A DNA stretch of 64,000 nt from Eutreptiella sp. 'Long Island Sound 2002' (Eukaryota; Euglenozoa; Euglenophyceae; Eutreptiales; Eutreptiaceae): positions 10,625,913 through 10,689,912 of the forward strand of contig OZ038380.1 in assembly GCA_964036045.1 (NCBI GenBank). The letters run 5' to 3'. Both the position numbers and the translations under genes were made by a program. A model generated the notes under the pieces. That model was not told where the DNA came from and made no database searches. It saw only the letters and a program-made list of their open reading frames with translations. This document shows, piece by piece, positions 10,328-20,178 of this stretch (positions within the stretch are counted from its first letter, which is position 1; every line of letters starts with the position of its first letter).

Positions 10328-11083
10328 GCCCTTGAATCCAAGGTGGGTGACCGCAACATTACACTGGGGCAAGTGAAAGAACGCTTTGGGAAGCGGCTGG
10401 TGGTGCTGGTGACGGCACTGGACACCGGGCGGGAGCGGCAGCTGACTCCAGAGACCGACCCTGACCTGCCGGTGCAGGTGGCAGTCCGCATGTCTGGGGG
10501 TGTCCCGGGGATTATGGAGCCTTTCCGGTACGAAGGCCATGTGTACTGCGACGGGGGAATGTGCAATGACTTCCCACTGAACGCTCTTCCGGAGGGAGGG
10601 CGTCTGGGGCTCATGGTACGCCCCAGCAGCTGGATTGACTACCATCTGGAGGGCAGCATCCGCAAGCTGGCTGGGGACGCCGCCACAGAGCCGGTCCGGG
10701 AGGCACTGATTCACAAGGCGCACGGGGTGTACCCGGTGCGGTCGGTGGTGGACCTTGCGACGACGGCATGTGCCGTGATGATGGATGCAAACCTGCTGCT
10801 GCAGGTCAAGCAGGTGCACACGATCAACAAACAGATCAAGGCCACAGGAGAGCAGCTCAACCTTAAGCTGTCACCTGAGGTCCTTGTGCTCAACGGGGGC
10901 TCCCTGGATCCGTTTGACTTCAAATTGACCAAAAACCAGCATCGCGAGCTGTACTACTCCGGGCAGTTGTGTGTGCATCTGTCGGCGGCCCTCACGGACG
11001 AGGATGCTGAGGTTATGCCAGCAGAGAGTAAGCTGAAAGCGCTGCTGCTGGGGAAATATCTGGAATACCCTCCGAAAAAGTAG
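10328..11083 (+). CDS. Patatin-like phospholipase, last exon
   Basis: This is a 251-codon exon opening after a good 3' splice site (pyrimidine/TG-rich tract then ACACAG at 10322-10327) and ending at TAG 11081-11083. The patatin catalytic dyad is a Ser in GxSxG and an Asp in a DG[GA] motif. The Asp half is clear: the exon's residue 75 is the D of YCDGGMCNDFP, preceded by the usual VPGIMEPFRYEG-type strand. The GxSxG half would be in an upstream exon that I cannot find within the window. Patatin-like enzymes hydrolyse acyl groups from membrane or storage lipids. The residues after about 110 (a charged helical tail ending GKYLEYPPKK) are not recognised. A TATATAATATAAAA stretch lies about 90 bp downstream. 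The gene may have long introns, or this may be an orphan exon. Confidence 0.75.
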   Translation, partial: ALESKVGDRNITLGQVKERFGKRLVVLVTALDTGRERQLTPETDPDLPVQVAVRMSGGVPGIMEPFRYEGHVYCDGGMCNDFPLNALPEGGRLGLMVRPSSWIDYHLEGSIRKLAGDAATEPVREALIHKAHGVYPVRSVVDLATTACAVMMDANLLLQVKQVHTINKQIKATGEQLNLKLSPEVLVLNGGSLDPFDFKLTKNQHRELYYSGQLCVHLSAALTDEDAEVMPAESKLKALLLGKYLEYPPKK

Positions 11084-11660
11084 GCAGTGATCAGCTGCAA
11101 TTGGTGGTGGTGGTGTTGCGTGCTCTTGTTGTGCTTGCTCCAGATCTGTGGGCAGAGGGCTGTGGTATGATATATAATATAAAACACTGTACATTGGACA
11201 CTGCTGCATACATCTTCCCCAGAACGCACTGTCTGTAAAAGGGGCTCAGGATTGGATTGCAGCTTTTGACACATTTCGTACAAGGTCCTCCATGAAATGC
11301 CCGGTGCATAACACCGTGGAAGCCTTCAGTTGCCATGGAAGGTTGGCAAGTGGTTTTGTTCAGCCCCCGTGATGCAACCCCATCCCCCCCCCCCCAAAAT
11401 CGGCGGCCGAATTCGGCCGACCGATTTGTTCTGCCGATTTGTTGGGTTTCTACAGGACAAGTACCTTGATGCTGGGCAGGGGGAAGTTTGCAACTTCTGT
11501 GTTCGCTCTGCACGGCCTAGTGCGTTCTTCAGCCGCCGTTCTTCAAGCACCTCATCATCAGCCCCCAATCAGTGGATTCTGGGCTGTAGGTGCCTTCGGC
11601 TCCTCTAGTTGTGTCTGGTGCAGCCACGTCTTTGGCCACAAGAGTCAGCGGAATCTGGGG
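11084..11660. other. 3' flank of the patatin-like exon, no separate gene
   Basis: This holds an AT-rich segment (11168-11190), a poly-C run at about 11386-11399, and a stretch with CCGATTTGTT repeated at about 11421 and 11436. A related CCAATTTGTT pair occurs near 16148-16170. I see nothing else. Confidence 0.45.
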
Positions 11661-11945
11661 TTGTGGAGCCTTCAGCGTCCACCCAGCACATCACAATCAT
11701 ATGGTCAGAAGGTGCGCGCAAAACCTTCGCGTCCGGACACTTTGAAGAAGGCCAAACAGCCCCGTGTGCTGAAAAACGTTACAATTGCACAGAGGGTTAA
11801 AAAGTCCGGTAAGTATGGTCTGTATGACAACAACGGTAGGCTGTATTGCAAGCCATGTGGAAAAAAGGTGGATGAGACACAGAAGGGCTCATTGACGAAG
11901 CACGTTACCTCAGGCATTCATGATGTTTTGTGCGCCAAACATATT
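11661..11945 (+). pseudogene. BED/CGGBP1-like zinc finger coding fragment, copy 1
   Basis: In one plus frame a basic segment (KKAKQPRVLKN...) leads into KYGLYDNNGRLYCKPCGKK and a C-x2-C-x14-H-x5-H zinc-binding pattern (11849-11921). The layout of a short basic lead, LYC..C and K..VT.H.....H resembles the BED-type finger of CGGBP1 and other hAT-transposase-derived proteins. The frame stays open to about 12056 but loses protein-like character after CAKHIQ, where an intron or the end of homology may lie. No transposase core was seen nearby. A degraded second copy lies at 15762-15890. It is probably a domesticated or decayed transposon-derived fragment; an intact spliced gene is possible. Confidence 0.45.
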
Positions 11946-12756
11946 CAGTCTTTATATTTTGTTCTGCTGCTGATACGTGGTAACAGTGGTAACAGATCGG
12001 CCTATTGTTGGTGCTCTGTGGGGCGCGGCGCAAACCACCCCGCCTGCATCCGATGACGGGACAAATGCTGCGTGTTTCCAGCTGCACACTGGTGCATCAC
12101 AAATTCGTAATTTACTGATTGAATTGTAATGTCTAGTCTGATCCGATAAATTCCATGTGTCCAGAGGTCACGAGTTCTTTGCATGTCTCTGCCCTTCACT
12201 GCGCCGTGTTGTGGTGCACCAACCAGTGGTGCCAGCAGTGTCCGTGCGCACCATGACTTCGTCGCACCTCCAAATGGTTGGGTATGGGGCCTGGGTGTGA
12301 TCCGACAACTCGCACCGCCCCTACCCATGTGTTGGGTAGGGTTTCATCGGCTTGGGTATTTCCGCTAATGGGTGCCAGAAACCTCGGGACTGTGGGTCAC
12401 CGAGGCGGTCATGGGGTTCCAAATACACCATGGGGTTGGAAACACACCATGGGGTGAGAACTGCATCGGGGGGGGGTGTAAAGGAAGGGGTGTGTGTGAT
12501 CCTATACTGGTCGGCCGATGCAACTCAGGAGGCTGTGAAGGCTATGGTGGGCCACGCCTCCCTCCGCGCGCCATTGTGTGGGGGACGTACCAATACTTCC
12601 CAACATTGTAACCCAATGCAACCGAATAGTAACCATAGAGAAGGCCCAAGAAATGGCGGTGGCCATAGTCTCAATGTACTCCTCCAATGAGGAAGCAATC
12701 TCCTTCCATGGAAGGAAAACAGTACCCCCGACATGAGGCACACAAGGAACACACAG
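11946..12756. other. No gene recognised
   Basis: About 800 bp without convincing coding frames. A short motif containing CACCATGGGGTTGG recurs at about 12424-12455. Confidence 0.4.
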
Positions 12757-12806
12757 AAACGACGGAACACAAGGGTGAAACACGACGGAACACAAGGGTG
12801 AAACGG
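12757..12806. repeat. 23-bp direct repeat, 2 copies
   Basis: GACGGAACACAAGGGTGAAA occurs at 12761 and again at 12784, a 23-bp period. It is a simple tandem duplication with no coding role visible. Confidence 0.85.
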
Positions 12807-12929
12807 AACCACTCCAGGATGACAAATGGCTAGGAAGCGGTGAACAAAATGCCAAAAGCAAGATACCTTGCAAATGGTTTGGGGAAAGGAGAGGGCATTT
12901 TTTTTCCGCGGTACGGGGTTGCCCACGGC

Positions 12930-13046
12930 TGTGCGCAAGAACCAACCCCTGGTTCCGCGGTCAAATTTAGGGGGAAAAGAGTGCGCAAGAACCGACCCCT
13001 GGTTCCGCGGTCAAACATTGCTGGTTCCCGGACACGGGGGGGGGGG
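12930..13046. repeat. Dispersed repeat containing CAAGAACC..CCCCTGGTTCCGCGG
   Basis: Two direct copies of a roughly 35-bp motif start near 12934 and 12982 (GTGCGCAAGAACC, then CCCCTGGTTCCGCGG, then TCAAA). A third copy is inverted near 14062-14095. Within the motif AACCA and TGGTT can pair. The second copy is followed by GGACACGGGGGG, and the inverted third copy is also followed by GGACACGGGGGG. Confidence 0.75.
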
Positions 13047-13050
13047 GGTA

Positions 13051-13490
13051 GCTCTTAAAGTACACGTTCTAATGTCGTACGAGGAGTTGTTGCATATAAG
13101 GCCGTGGGGACCCGTGAGAACGCAGGGGTTACATAGCAATTCCGTTGCGCCGAGTTGTGTTTCGTTTTTCTTTTTAGGCGAGTGGTTTGAGGGGTGGCTC
13201 CCCTTTAGAAAATCCAAGCGGCGAATGGTGCCCAAACCCAAACTTGTGTGTGCCCAAACCTAAACCATAAGAAATGCACTCGCCACAAAGCAATGGGAGT
13301 AGGCACCCAGAATAACACTCGCCGCAAAGCGACGGGAGTAGGCACCATTTGTTGCGTTTTTTGCGAGTGCATCCAGCCGTGCCATTCCATTTGCATGCTT
13401 CATACAACTTGTGTGCATTGCAGCTCTTAAAGTACACTTTCTAATGTCGCGCGACGAGTTGCTGCCTACGGCCGTGGGGAATACACAAGC
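13051..13490. repeat. Paired about 65-bp direct repeat with internal 39-bp repeat
   Basis: A block starting CTCTTAAAGTACAC at 13052 recurs at 13424 with substitutions and shares ..TTCTAATGTCG..CGA.GAGTTG...GGCCGTGGGGA. Between them, CACTCGCC.CAAAGC.A.GGGAGTAGGCACC occurs at 13277 and 13316 (39-bp period). Confidence 0.75.
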
Positions 13491-14191
13491 ACAAGGCATT
13501 GTGTGCACTAGAACACAATATCGATTGGGAATTGTGGGTTGCAGGACTGTGTGTTCGAGTATTGCTCGGTGTTTGGGTAGTTGCTCAAGTTGTGGAACAT
13601 TGGCTTTGACGGCGTACTCCCTCTTGCACACTACCTGCGTGGCCACTACAGCTCATGCTATCTTCTGAGCCGACACCAATGCCACCGGTGCTACTTTCTC
13701 CGAGGCATCATAGGCGTTGCAATTGTACAGTTAACCACGTTGACAAATGAACACCAAAGGAGTGAATCTCAGCTGACTGGGCTGTAGTGTGCCTTCCAAC
13801 GTGCATGGGATGATCTACTGTTCAACTGGTTGAGACGTGAAACCCTTCTTCCTATGATACACCATCCTGAATTCCTGTCTGTGCTGCCCCTTGGGGCCAG
13901 GCTTCGGTATGTGCGCCTGTGAGTGACTGATAGGGTCCCCCCTGATGGGGGGACCCGCAGTAACACACATGAAATGATGTCCTGCACACCTGAATAGCTG
14001 TCCTACATCCACCAGAAACATGAAAAACCCACTACCCTGGTAAAAAAAGTGATGCGAGAATTTGACCGCGGAACCAGGGGTTGGTTCTTGCGCAAGGTGG
14101 TTCTTGGACACGGGGGGGGCGGGGACAATGTAGACAAGTTGTACGAAGCATGCAAATGAAATGGCCCAAACGGATGCACTCGCAAAAAAAT
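13351..14191. repeat. Inverted repeat arms enclosing about 720 bp
   Basis: The stretch 13351-13411 reads, in reverse complement, close to 14132-14191. Both contain CAAGTTGTA.GAAGCATGCAAATG and GGATGCACTCGCAAAAAA, with a few substitutions between. The enclosed DNA includes a minus-strand coding scrap (13815-13872) shared with two other loci. This has the form of a small non-autonomous DNA element, but target-site duplications were not clear. Confidence 0.55.
13815..13872 (-). pseudogene. Coding scrap with the MVYHRKKGF motif
   Basis: On the minus strand this encodes ...RMVYHRKKGFTSQPVEQ and then a stop. The 10-residue core is nearly identical to the C-terminus of the small ORF at 29578-29895 (CMVYHRKKGFQAEHL, then stop), and a diverged form occurs near 31480. 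The rest of that small protein is not recognisable here. Confidence 0.5.
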
Positions 14192-14194
14192 GCA

Positions 14195-14400
14195 ATCAGA
14201 ATTGGCTACCTCGCCCCTGCCTTCTCGGGGGCCCACAAATGGGCGGAATTGCTAGGTAACCCCTGCATTCTCGGGAGTCCCCAACAAAGGGGACAAAATC
14301 AGAATTGGCTACCTCACCCCTGCCTTCTCGGGGCCCCACGAGTGGGTGGAATTGCTACGTAACCCTTGCATTCTCAGGGGTGTCCTTTGTTGTCCCCCCC
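14195..14400. repeat. 103-bp tandem duplication
   Basis: ATCAGAATTGGCTACCTC starts at 14195 and again at 14298. Each is followed by CCCTGCCTTCTCGGGG, then GTGGAATTGCTA or GCGGAATTGCTA with GTAACCC. About 103 bp period, two copies. No coding role seen. Confidence 0.8.
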
Positions 14401-15761
14401 CTTTTTTTTTGGTTACATTGGGGGCAAAGACAAAACTGTGGATATGCAGCCCAGAAGAATATCACCAAATTTTTTTCGCACAAATGGTGTGCTTGCGTCG
14501 AAAAACACCCTTAAACCCCCCCCACGAAATATATTTTAAAAAAAGGGGGGGGGGGGTTCCAAAACCCCTCATGGTATCGGATTTCTGAGAAGCCCCCCCA
14601 CCCTGGACTGGGTGGCAATAAAACTGACTGAAACTCCCTGGTGCTAGTAAACCAACAAATGCCATACTCCATTGCACAATGAGGGTTCCAAGCCTTTTTC
14701 GAAAATCTGTAAAGGCAAAAAGACCGCAGCTTTAGTCATCGCATGCAATGGCATCTCCCTAGCGGTTTGAAACATCAACAGAAGCCCAAGGACTCGCGCT
14801 CTCCAGAGATCGCCACTTGGAGAACATGGAAGACATAGCTGACTATACTGCCACAGTACAACAGGAAATGGTGCAGTTGTACACAAGGTACACAAAGTGC
14901 TGTGCGTACATGGGGGGGGGGGTGGGGGGCAGGACAGGACAGACAGGGAACTGAGGCCTGAACCCATTCCCATCTCCCATGTCCACCCGCGAAATTCTTA
15001 TTGCCATCCCTGACCGTCATTGTTTCCCGACAGCCCAATCACTTAAAAGGGGGGGGCTGGGGGGCTCCTGGGGACTGCCTTCCCCCAGGAGATGCTGAGT
15101 TGCTAAGCAAAACTCTGCCCTGGGGATACCCAGACGTCGTGTGTTCGTGATGGTGATGCTCACCGTTGCAGCCTATTGCAGTATATCGGTGGGTCGTAGG
15201 AACAAATGCACACAGCCGTCGAAGGCAAACGGGCATGTCATATCCCTTCAGGATTGGTCAGCTGTCTCCTCTGTACAGTGACCTGACACAGCCCTGCAGA
15301 GTATGAAACGATCAAAACAGGACTCCACAGAAGTGCCCAAGTCCCACTGCCCAAGACGGGTGGAAGGGTGAGGGAAGGGCGATTCAGGAGGACTCCCTTG
15401 GTAGGAACCCTGGGGCAGAGTTTTGCTCAAGGGTGGGCTGGGGCGGGGGTCCGGGGGGGGGGGGGGGGCTGTGGGGGGGAACCCCCCCCCCCCAGGAGAC
15501 CCTGAGTTTTTGTGAGGGGTTTTTCTTCACATAGACCGGGTCAGGAGAGGGTTTCTCGAAAATCGGATATCCTGATTAACCCCCCCCCCCCCCAAAAGCC
15601 AAAATTAAAAAGGGGGGGGGGTTAGGGGGTTTTTCGCTGCGCGGGGGCATCGTCCGCGGGAAGGGCACCCCAGCCCCCCTCACCCCCTTGGCAGGCCCAA
15701 AATGGACCTGGTGCCCCCCTCCCCCTGCCCTTTGCTTCTCCCCTGCACCGAAGGCCCAACA
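14401..15761. other. Homopolymer-rich DNA, no gene seen
   Basis: This contains several poly-C/poly-G foldbacks: about C8 at 14514 with G13 at 14546, about G15 at 15452 with C12 at 15483, and C14 at 15581 with G11 at 15613. Each pair is separated by about 15-25 nt and could fold into a GC hairpin. No convincing coding sequence. Confidence 0.5.
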
Positions 15762-15890
15762 ATGGTAGGCTGTACTGCAAGCCATGTGGAAAAAAAAGAT
15801 GGATGAGACACAGGAAGACTCACTGACGAAGCACGTTGCCTCAGGCGTTCATGATGTTGTGTGCGCCAGACGTTTTCAGTACATTGTTCC
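15762..15890 (+). pseudogene. BED/CGGBP1-like zinc finger fragment, copy 2 (frameshifted)
   Basis: This is nucleotide-level homology to 11835-11945 (GGTAGGCTGTA.TGCAAGCC, GACTCA.TGACGAAGCACGTT, CATGATGTT.TGTGCGCCA). The A tract after the CxxC codons is longer than in copy 1, breaking the frame between the Cys pair and the His pair. It is therefore non-functional as a finger. Confidence 0.7.
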
Positions 15891-17067
15891 CCTGACACAT
15901 GTTTCTGGTTGCAAATCAGAATATTGAAGGCCAGCAATGTTTCAATGGGATTCCTGTATGCATTTGTCTTGTAGACTACTGCTCAAGGACCATGTACAGA
16001 CCGAGGGATGAAATTTTTTCTAAAAATTGAGAGGTATATTGGGTTTCCACATGACTCCAAATACAGAGCAACCAAAAGGAAGGTGTGTTTGGGACCTGGG
16101 ACTGAGATCCAGGCACTGGGAACCTGTTTTGGCGAAAAATCAGTTTGCCAATTTGTTCCGCCAATTTGTTGGGATTTCTTCGCCGATTCTGGGAGGGGTG
16201 ATGGAATGGAGTGCAGCCGCCGCATCATTGCATTTGCTGCAGCTGGGCGAGTGGTGTTGAATTCTGATGTCTGCGATCCACACTGAGTTGTTCACCACAG
16301 GGGGCTTGCTATAGCACTGCGCACGACGTTTACTTTGTGTATGTTGGAACCAGACTGCACTGAAAAGTGTCAGCTTTCTCCGATGCGACCCCATTGTAGC
16401 CCTTGCTTCGTGTCAGTTTTGCTTGCGACGTACATTTTGTGGTTCTATAGTGGTTGGCCATTGTCTGGTGGCAGTGACAATCAAACCCACAATTATGACA
16501 CGAATGGTACTGAAATGCAGTATTGCAGGGTCAAGGAGTGCTGCAAAGGCCATCGGCCCCCCGCTGGCAGCTGTTTTGGGAGCCCAACCCCCCTCCCAGC
16601 CACATTCGTTCAGGGGATTTCTGCGTGTCCTCACTATGGTCAGTCTCCCAATCCCCAGCAGGGCGAGAGTACTGCGTGCCGTTATTGCTTGGATACGGTG
16701 GTTGTTGGGCCCCTTCTACCGACCACAGAAGGTAGTCGGAGAGGAACACGCAGCAGTGCCTGTGGAATGCCCACCCACGCGCCCAAGGCTGCAGGTACCC
16801 CCCCCCCCCGCGCGAGAACAACCCCTTGTCAGAACAACAGCAGGTGTTGTTTGCACAACATTTGGAACTTTACCGTTGTTCTCGCCGTGCCGGGGGGGGG
16901 TACATATGGTGCAAGGTGTCAGCCCCGAATTTCCGAGCGTCCATGTCGCTGGCTTATAGTACTAGGTCCACTCTCACCCACAAAACTGCATGCACACTTC
17001 CCCACAACGGCACACAGCCCAGAGGCCCGCCTCCACCAACACACGACCAAGTGCATCAAGCTGAAAG
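15891..17067. other. No gene recognised
   Basis: About 1.2 kb with several 60-250-codon frames on both strands, none with recognisable domains. Poly-C runs lie at about 16799-16809 and 17068. Confidence 0.4.
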
Positions 17068-17918
17068 CCCCCCCCCCCCCCTCTTTGCGCAAGCACCGCC
17101 TTGTCTAAGCTGGTCTGACCGTCACTTTTACCGAATTTTCTGACCACAGCTTTTACAGTCAGAAAGTAAGAAAAGCATGATTGTGTGCCGATTGTAGAGG
17201 GAAAGAGGGGCTGTGTCATGCTTGTGATGAGTCCTCCTGCTCACAACAACATTCTGCTTGGTACTGCACCCCACTGCTCTTTGTTTTGGTGTGATTTTCA
17301 GCCATGACTGATGTCGTTACCCCTAGCTTGGCTGTCACGTACATTTGGTCCACCGGTGAGCATGTGCCTGCCACTATCATCGGTCGTTCTTCTGGTGGGG
17401 AAGATTTCATTCATTTGAAGTACATGAGATTTCATTCATTTGAAGTACATGAGGAATGGGCATGAGATTGAGCATCATGCCCCTTTTGGTCGTGCACCCT
17501 TCCCAATCCGCATCTCATCCCCATTGCCATCAGAGGCAGGTTCGAAGGCCTCGGGAACACGAGGGCGTTCACCAACACGTAGTCCCCCCCCCCGGTTCGT
17601 GCGGGCCTTTTGGCTGGGAGCTTGCCACCACAGCTGAAGGCATCCTGTATTACCTTGACCACAACCGAGGAATTACAATTTGGGAGCGCCCACAGCTGCC
17701 CCCATACCCCGCAGCCCCGCCAAAACCACCCAAGCACTGCCTACCGGTGGCCAAACGGCCGCTGAAACAGTGCCACCTCAAGCTCCTCTTGTACTATGGA
17801 GGTACCGTGCGTCGAGCGGTTGCACCACCTTGTCTAAGCACCAGGTGCTAGTCTAACCGTCATTTTCCTGTCACTTTCCTGACTCGGCTAGTGCTTGTGC
17901 AAGGGGGGGGGGGGGTAG
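17068..17918. mobile_element. Poly-C/poly-G-bounded cassette carrying a Tudor/WW pseudogene
   Basis: The left edge is a C14 run at 17068-17081 followed by TC and TTGCGCAAGCAC. The right edge reads, inverted, as a C run followed by TTGCACAAGCAC (17891-17915). CTTGTCTAAGC follows the left edge (about 17100) and also occurs before the right edge (about 17828), each followed by a similar CTGACCGTCA or CTAACCGTCA stretch. The motif CTTGTCTAAGC also marks the ends of the element at 29324-30150. Size (about 850 bp), inverted ends and internal coding sequence suggest a non-autonomous mobile element. No target-site duplication was identified. Confidence 0.45.
17304..17773 (+). pseudogene. Small Tudor-like plus WW domain gene, broken
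   Basis: ATG 17304 opens a frame reading MTDVVTPSLAVTYIWSTGE and on to GGEDFIHLKYM. This is a Tudor/SH3-like stretch whose continuation (RNGHEIEHHAPFGR) lies in the next frame, because a 25-bp segment is duplicated at about 17402-17451. That frame runs to an S/P-rich linker. After the C run at about 17583-17592 the product shifts frame again, into a WW domain at about 17606-17704 with GWE, YYLDHN and TIWERP. WW domains bind proline-rich ligands; Tudor-like folds often read modified histone tails. Undoing the two lesions would give one protein of roughly 150 residues, so I read it as a decayed gene. The WW assignment is firm; the Tudor assignment is by resemblance. Confidence 0.6.
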
Positions 17919-18090
17919 CAACCAGCAAACGTCCCCCATCTCCATGGTTCAACACTCACACCCTGTTCTTGTGCTGCCATGGTCTTGTCCAAGCCCAACC
18001 ACCCCGTGGTACCATCCTTTTGGAGAGCTGCCTTGAGTTTTTTTGGTTTTGTGTCCCCAATTGAAGTTCACATCATCTTAGGGGGCGTAC

Positions 18091-18137
18091 CGTGCGCTGT
18101 GCGCGCGCTGTGCACGCGCTGTGCGCGCGCTGTGCGA
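18091..18137. repeat. (CGCGCTGTGC)n array, copy 1
   Basis: Four to five copies of a 10-bp unit (GCGCTGTGCG with small changes), ending in GCGAAAA. An equivalent array with the same ending lies at 18364-18409. The unit is rich in alternating purine/pyrimidine. Confidence 0.85.
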
Positions 18138-18363
18138 AAAGTTGGCCGTTCTCCACCACCGGGAGTTCGGTAAGTTCAGAAGATTGGAAGGATGTCATTG
18201 AATGGCTGCTGCAGTGGACGGGGCTATAGGGGGCAGAATTTAGGTCCCCGGGACCCATGGCAAGCATCAGATGTTTGAATTTTTGAGATTTGAATCGGTT
18301 GTGCCTGATTCCGCAGGTGGGTGGTTTTCGGGGCTGTTACCCGGATAATCACCGTAATAATTG

Positions 18364-18409
18364 GCGCTGTGCGCGCACTGTGCCCGCGCTGTGCGCGCGC
18401 TGTGCGAAA
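18364..18409. repeat. (CGCGCTGTGC)n array, copy 2
   Basis: Same 10-bp unit and same GCGAAAA exit as 18091-18137, with about 230 bp between the arrays. Flanking sequences differ. No gene is evident in 17919-19060. Confidence 0.85.
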
Positions 18410-19062
18410 ACGCCCCCTTAGGGTGACTGTGGGAAGCAGCACACCAACACCAAACATGCGTGAGATTCTGATGCTACTTTGCTACAAAAAACTCAGTTAC
18501 TGGTCAAAAATGTTGCTACGCAAAGGCATATACAATGGCAAATGTTCAAGTGACAAGGGACCTGCATGCATAATGCATGCACCTCTCCCCCGAGCAAGGA
18601 TCAAACCACCCTTCCCATACCCTACTTGCACATGCATTGTTGAACGGATGGCGTTAACATCATTCAACTGACTTTCTACCGTTGTTGAAAAGGTCCAAAA
18701 CTAGCATCTGGGAGTTGCCAAAGTACAAAATTTTGCACTATGGAGTGCACTGTGGCATTCCGTAGTGGCATCTGCATGATCCCCATTGGACCGGATTGCG
18801 GTGACCGCCATACTATAAATGGCAATGACAGCCAATGCTAAGGTGGCCCTGTAGACCTGTAAATGTGAAAGATTGATTGCAACTCTCCAAAGTATTGCTA
18901 TCCCCCCCCCACACACACACAAAATGAGAAACAAGAGAAGAAAAAGCGGTTGGGGCAAAGTCCTCGCGAGCAACCCTAGATGTCTTTCGTTCTGTGGCAA
19001 GATTAAGGAATTGTACAGTTCCACCTACGGGTAGTAATTTAGGGCACTCGTGCCCAACCCAC

Positions 19063-19078
19063 CCACACACACACACAC
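19063..19078. repeat. (AC)n tract at the 5' edge of a truncated LINE
   Basis: A CA microsatellite directly abuts the point where LINE homology begins (CTCACAGC at about 19079). This matches the CA tract at the 5' edge of the longest copy (40170-40188). Confidence 0.8.
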
Positions 19079-19900
19079 AGCTCACAGCCAAGGGTGGAGC
19101 CACAGGCTCCAATTTTGGAGCAGATTTTTTCCCCATCATCGGCGACGGTCGCTTGCCACAGCGCCCGTACACGGGAACACGCAGACACACACCGCAAGCG
19201 GCACGGGCAAACACAACCAGGGCACCGGCAAATACCAATGTATGTGACACACACTCTCTCCCAGCGTGCATCACGTGCAAGAGGCTGCGCAAAACAGCCA
19301 ACGAATGCTGCTCTCTGGGGCATCACGAAGCGGGGCACGTGCCTCGCCGCCCGCAACTACAGCTCTGTGAAGCCCACGGGCTGCCACCGTGCCCCATTTG
19401 CACGCGCACACAACGGGGGGTAAGGCACTGTTGTGCGAGGGGGCATCACAAAGTATGCACCCCGATCCAGCCATCCAGGAAGCGTTGCTCTTCTCAACAG
19501 CCAAAACAAACATGTAAGCGCCCACGTGTAGTAGGGCCTTCACAACCAAGTCAAGCCTCCATGAGGTCTCCACATCAACCCCCAACGCCTCCCGCCCCTA
19601 AGCGGCGGAGGCCCAAAACGCCATCCCCGCCCTCCCCACCGGCCCCTGTTCCACAGGGGCTGGCAGAGACGTCGGATACGGAAGAGATCTGCCGCCAGCT
19701 TTTTCTGGGGGTACACGGAAGGGCCAGCTCTGAGGTTACATAACCTGATTTCACACAGAGGTTCTGATTCCGCAAAAGGGGTGGGTCACAGGCGCAAAGA
19801 GGCGACAGCAGACTGAGCCGAATGCACCTGCCATCTCATGGCTGCATAAGGATCTACCTCGCAAATAGTACAGATCACACACACACACACACACACACAC
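19079..19900 (+). mobile_element. 5'-truncated (AC)n-tailed LINE, copy B
   Basis: The last 220 or so codons of the LINE ORF found at 40190-43846, then its 3' UTR and an (AC)n tail (19875-19900). The coding part (about 19081-19743, stop TAA) aligns with the end of copy A along its whole length, with scattered substitutions. It keeps every Cys and His of the two 28-residue modules (19243-19326 and 19366-19449). The tail begins after AGTACAGATC, as in copy A. It is a typical 5'-truncated insertion, here lying in a pre-existing CA repeat. Confidence 0.9.
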
Positions 19901-20178
19901 CGCCCCGGTCCCCCCCAAAGGAGGTCCCACAGGGGCTGGAGGAGGCTGCAGCCGAGGACGTCGCCCGCCCGCTTTTTCTGACGAGGCACGGGAGAGCCAA
20001 CACTCTAGTTACCTAACCAGCAAACCACAGAGGTTCTGATTCCGCAGAAGGGAGGGGTCCAACGTTCCACAGAGGCCTCAGCAGACCTGAGCCAAATGGG
20101 GCGTCCAGCCCAACGCTGCACAAGGATCTACCTCTAAAAGTACAGATCACACACACACACACACAAACACACACAGCG
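19901..20178 (+). mobile_element. 5'-truncated (AC)n-tailed LINE, copy C (diverged subfamily)
   Basis: Starts immediately after the tail of copy B and ends in its own (AC)n tract (about 20145-20176). The coding end reads VPQGLEE..., then PLFLTRHGRANTLVT and a stop, parallel to VPQGL...QLFLGAHGRASSEVT in copies A and B. The 3' UTR shares GAGGTTCTGATTCCGCA and AAGGATCTACCTC. This is clearly the same family but more diverged. Confidence 0.85.
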
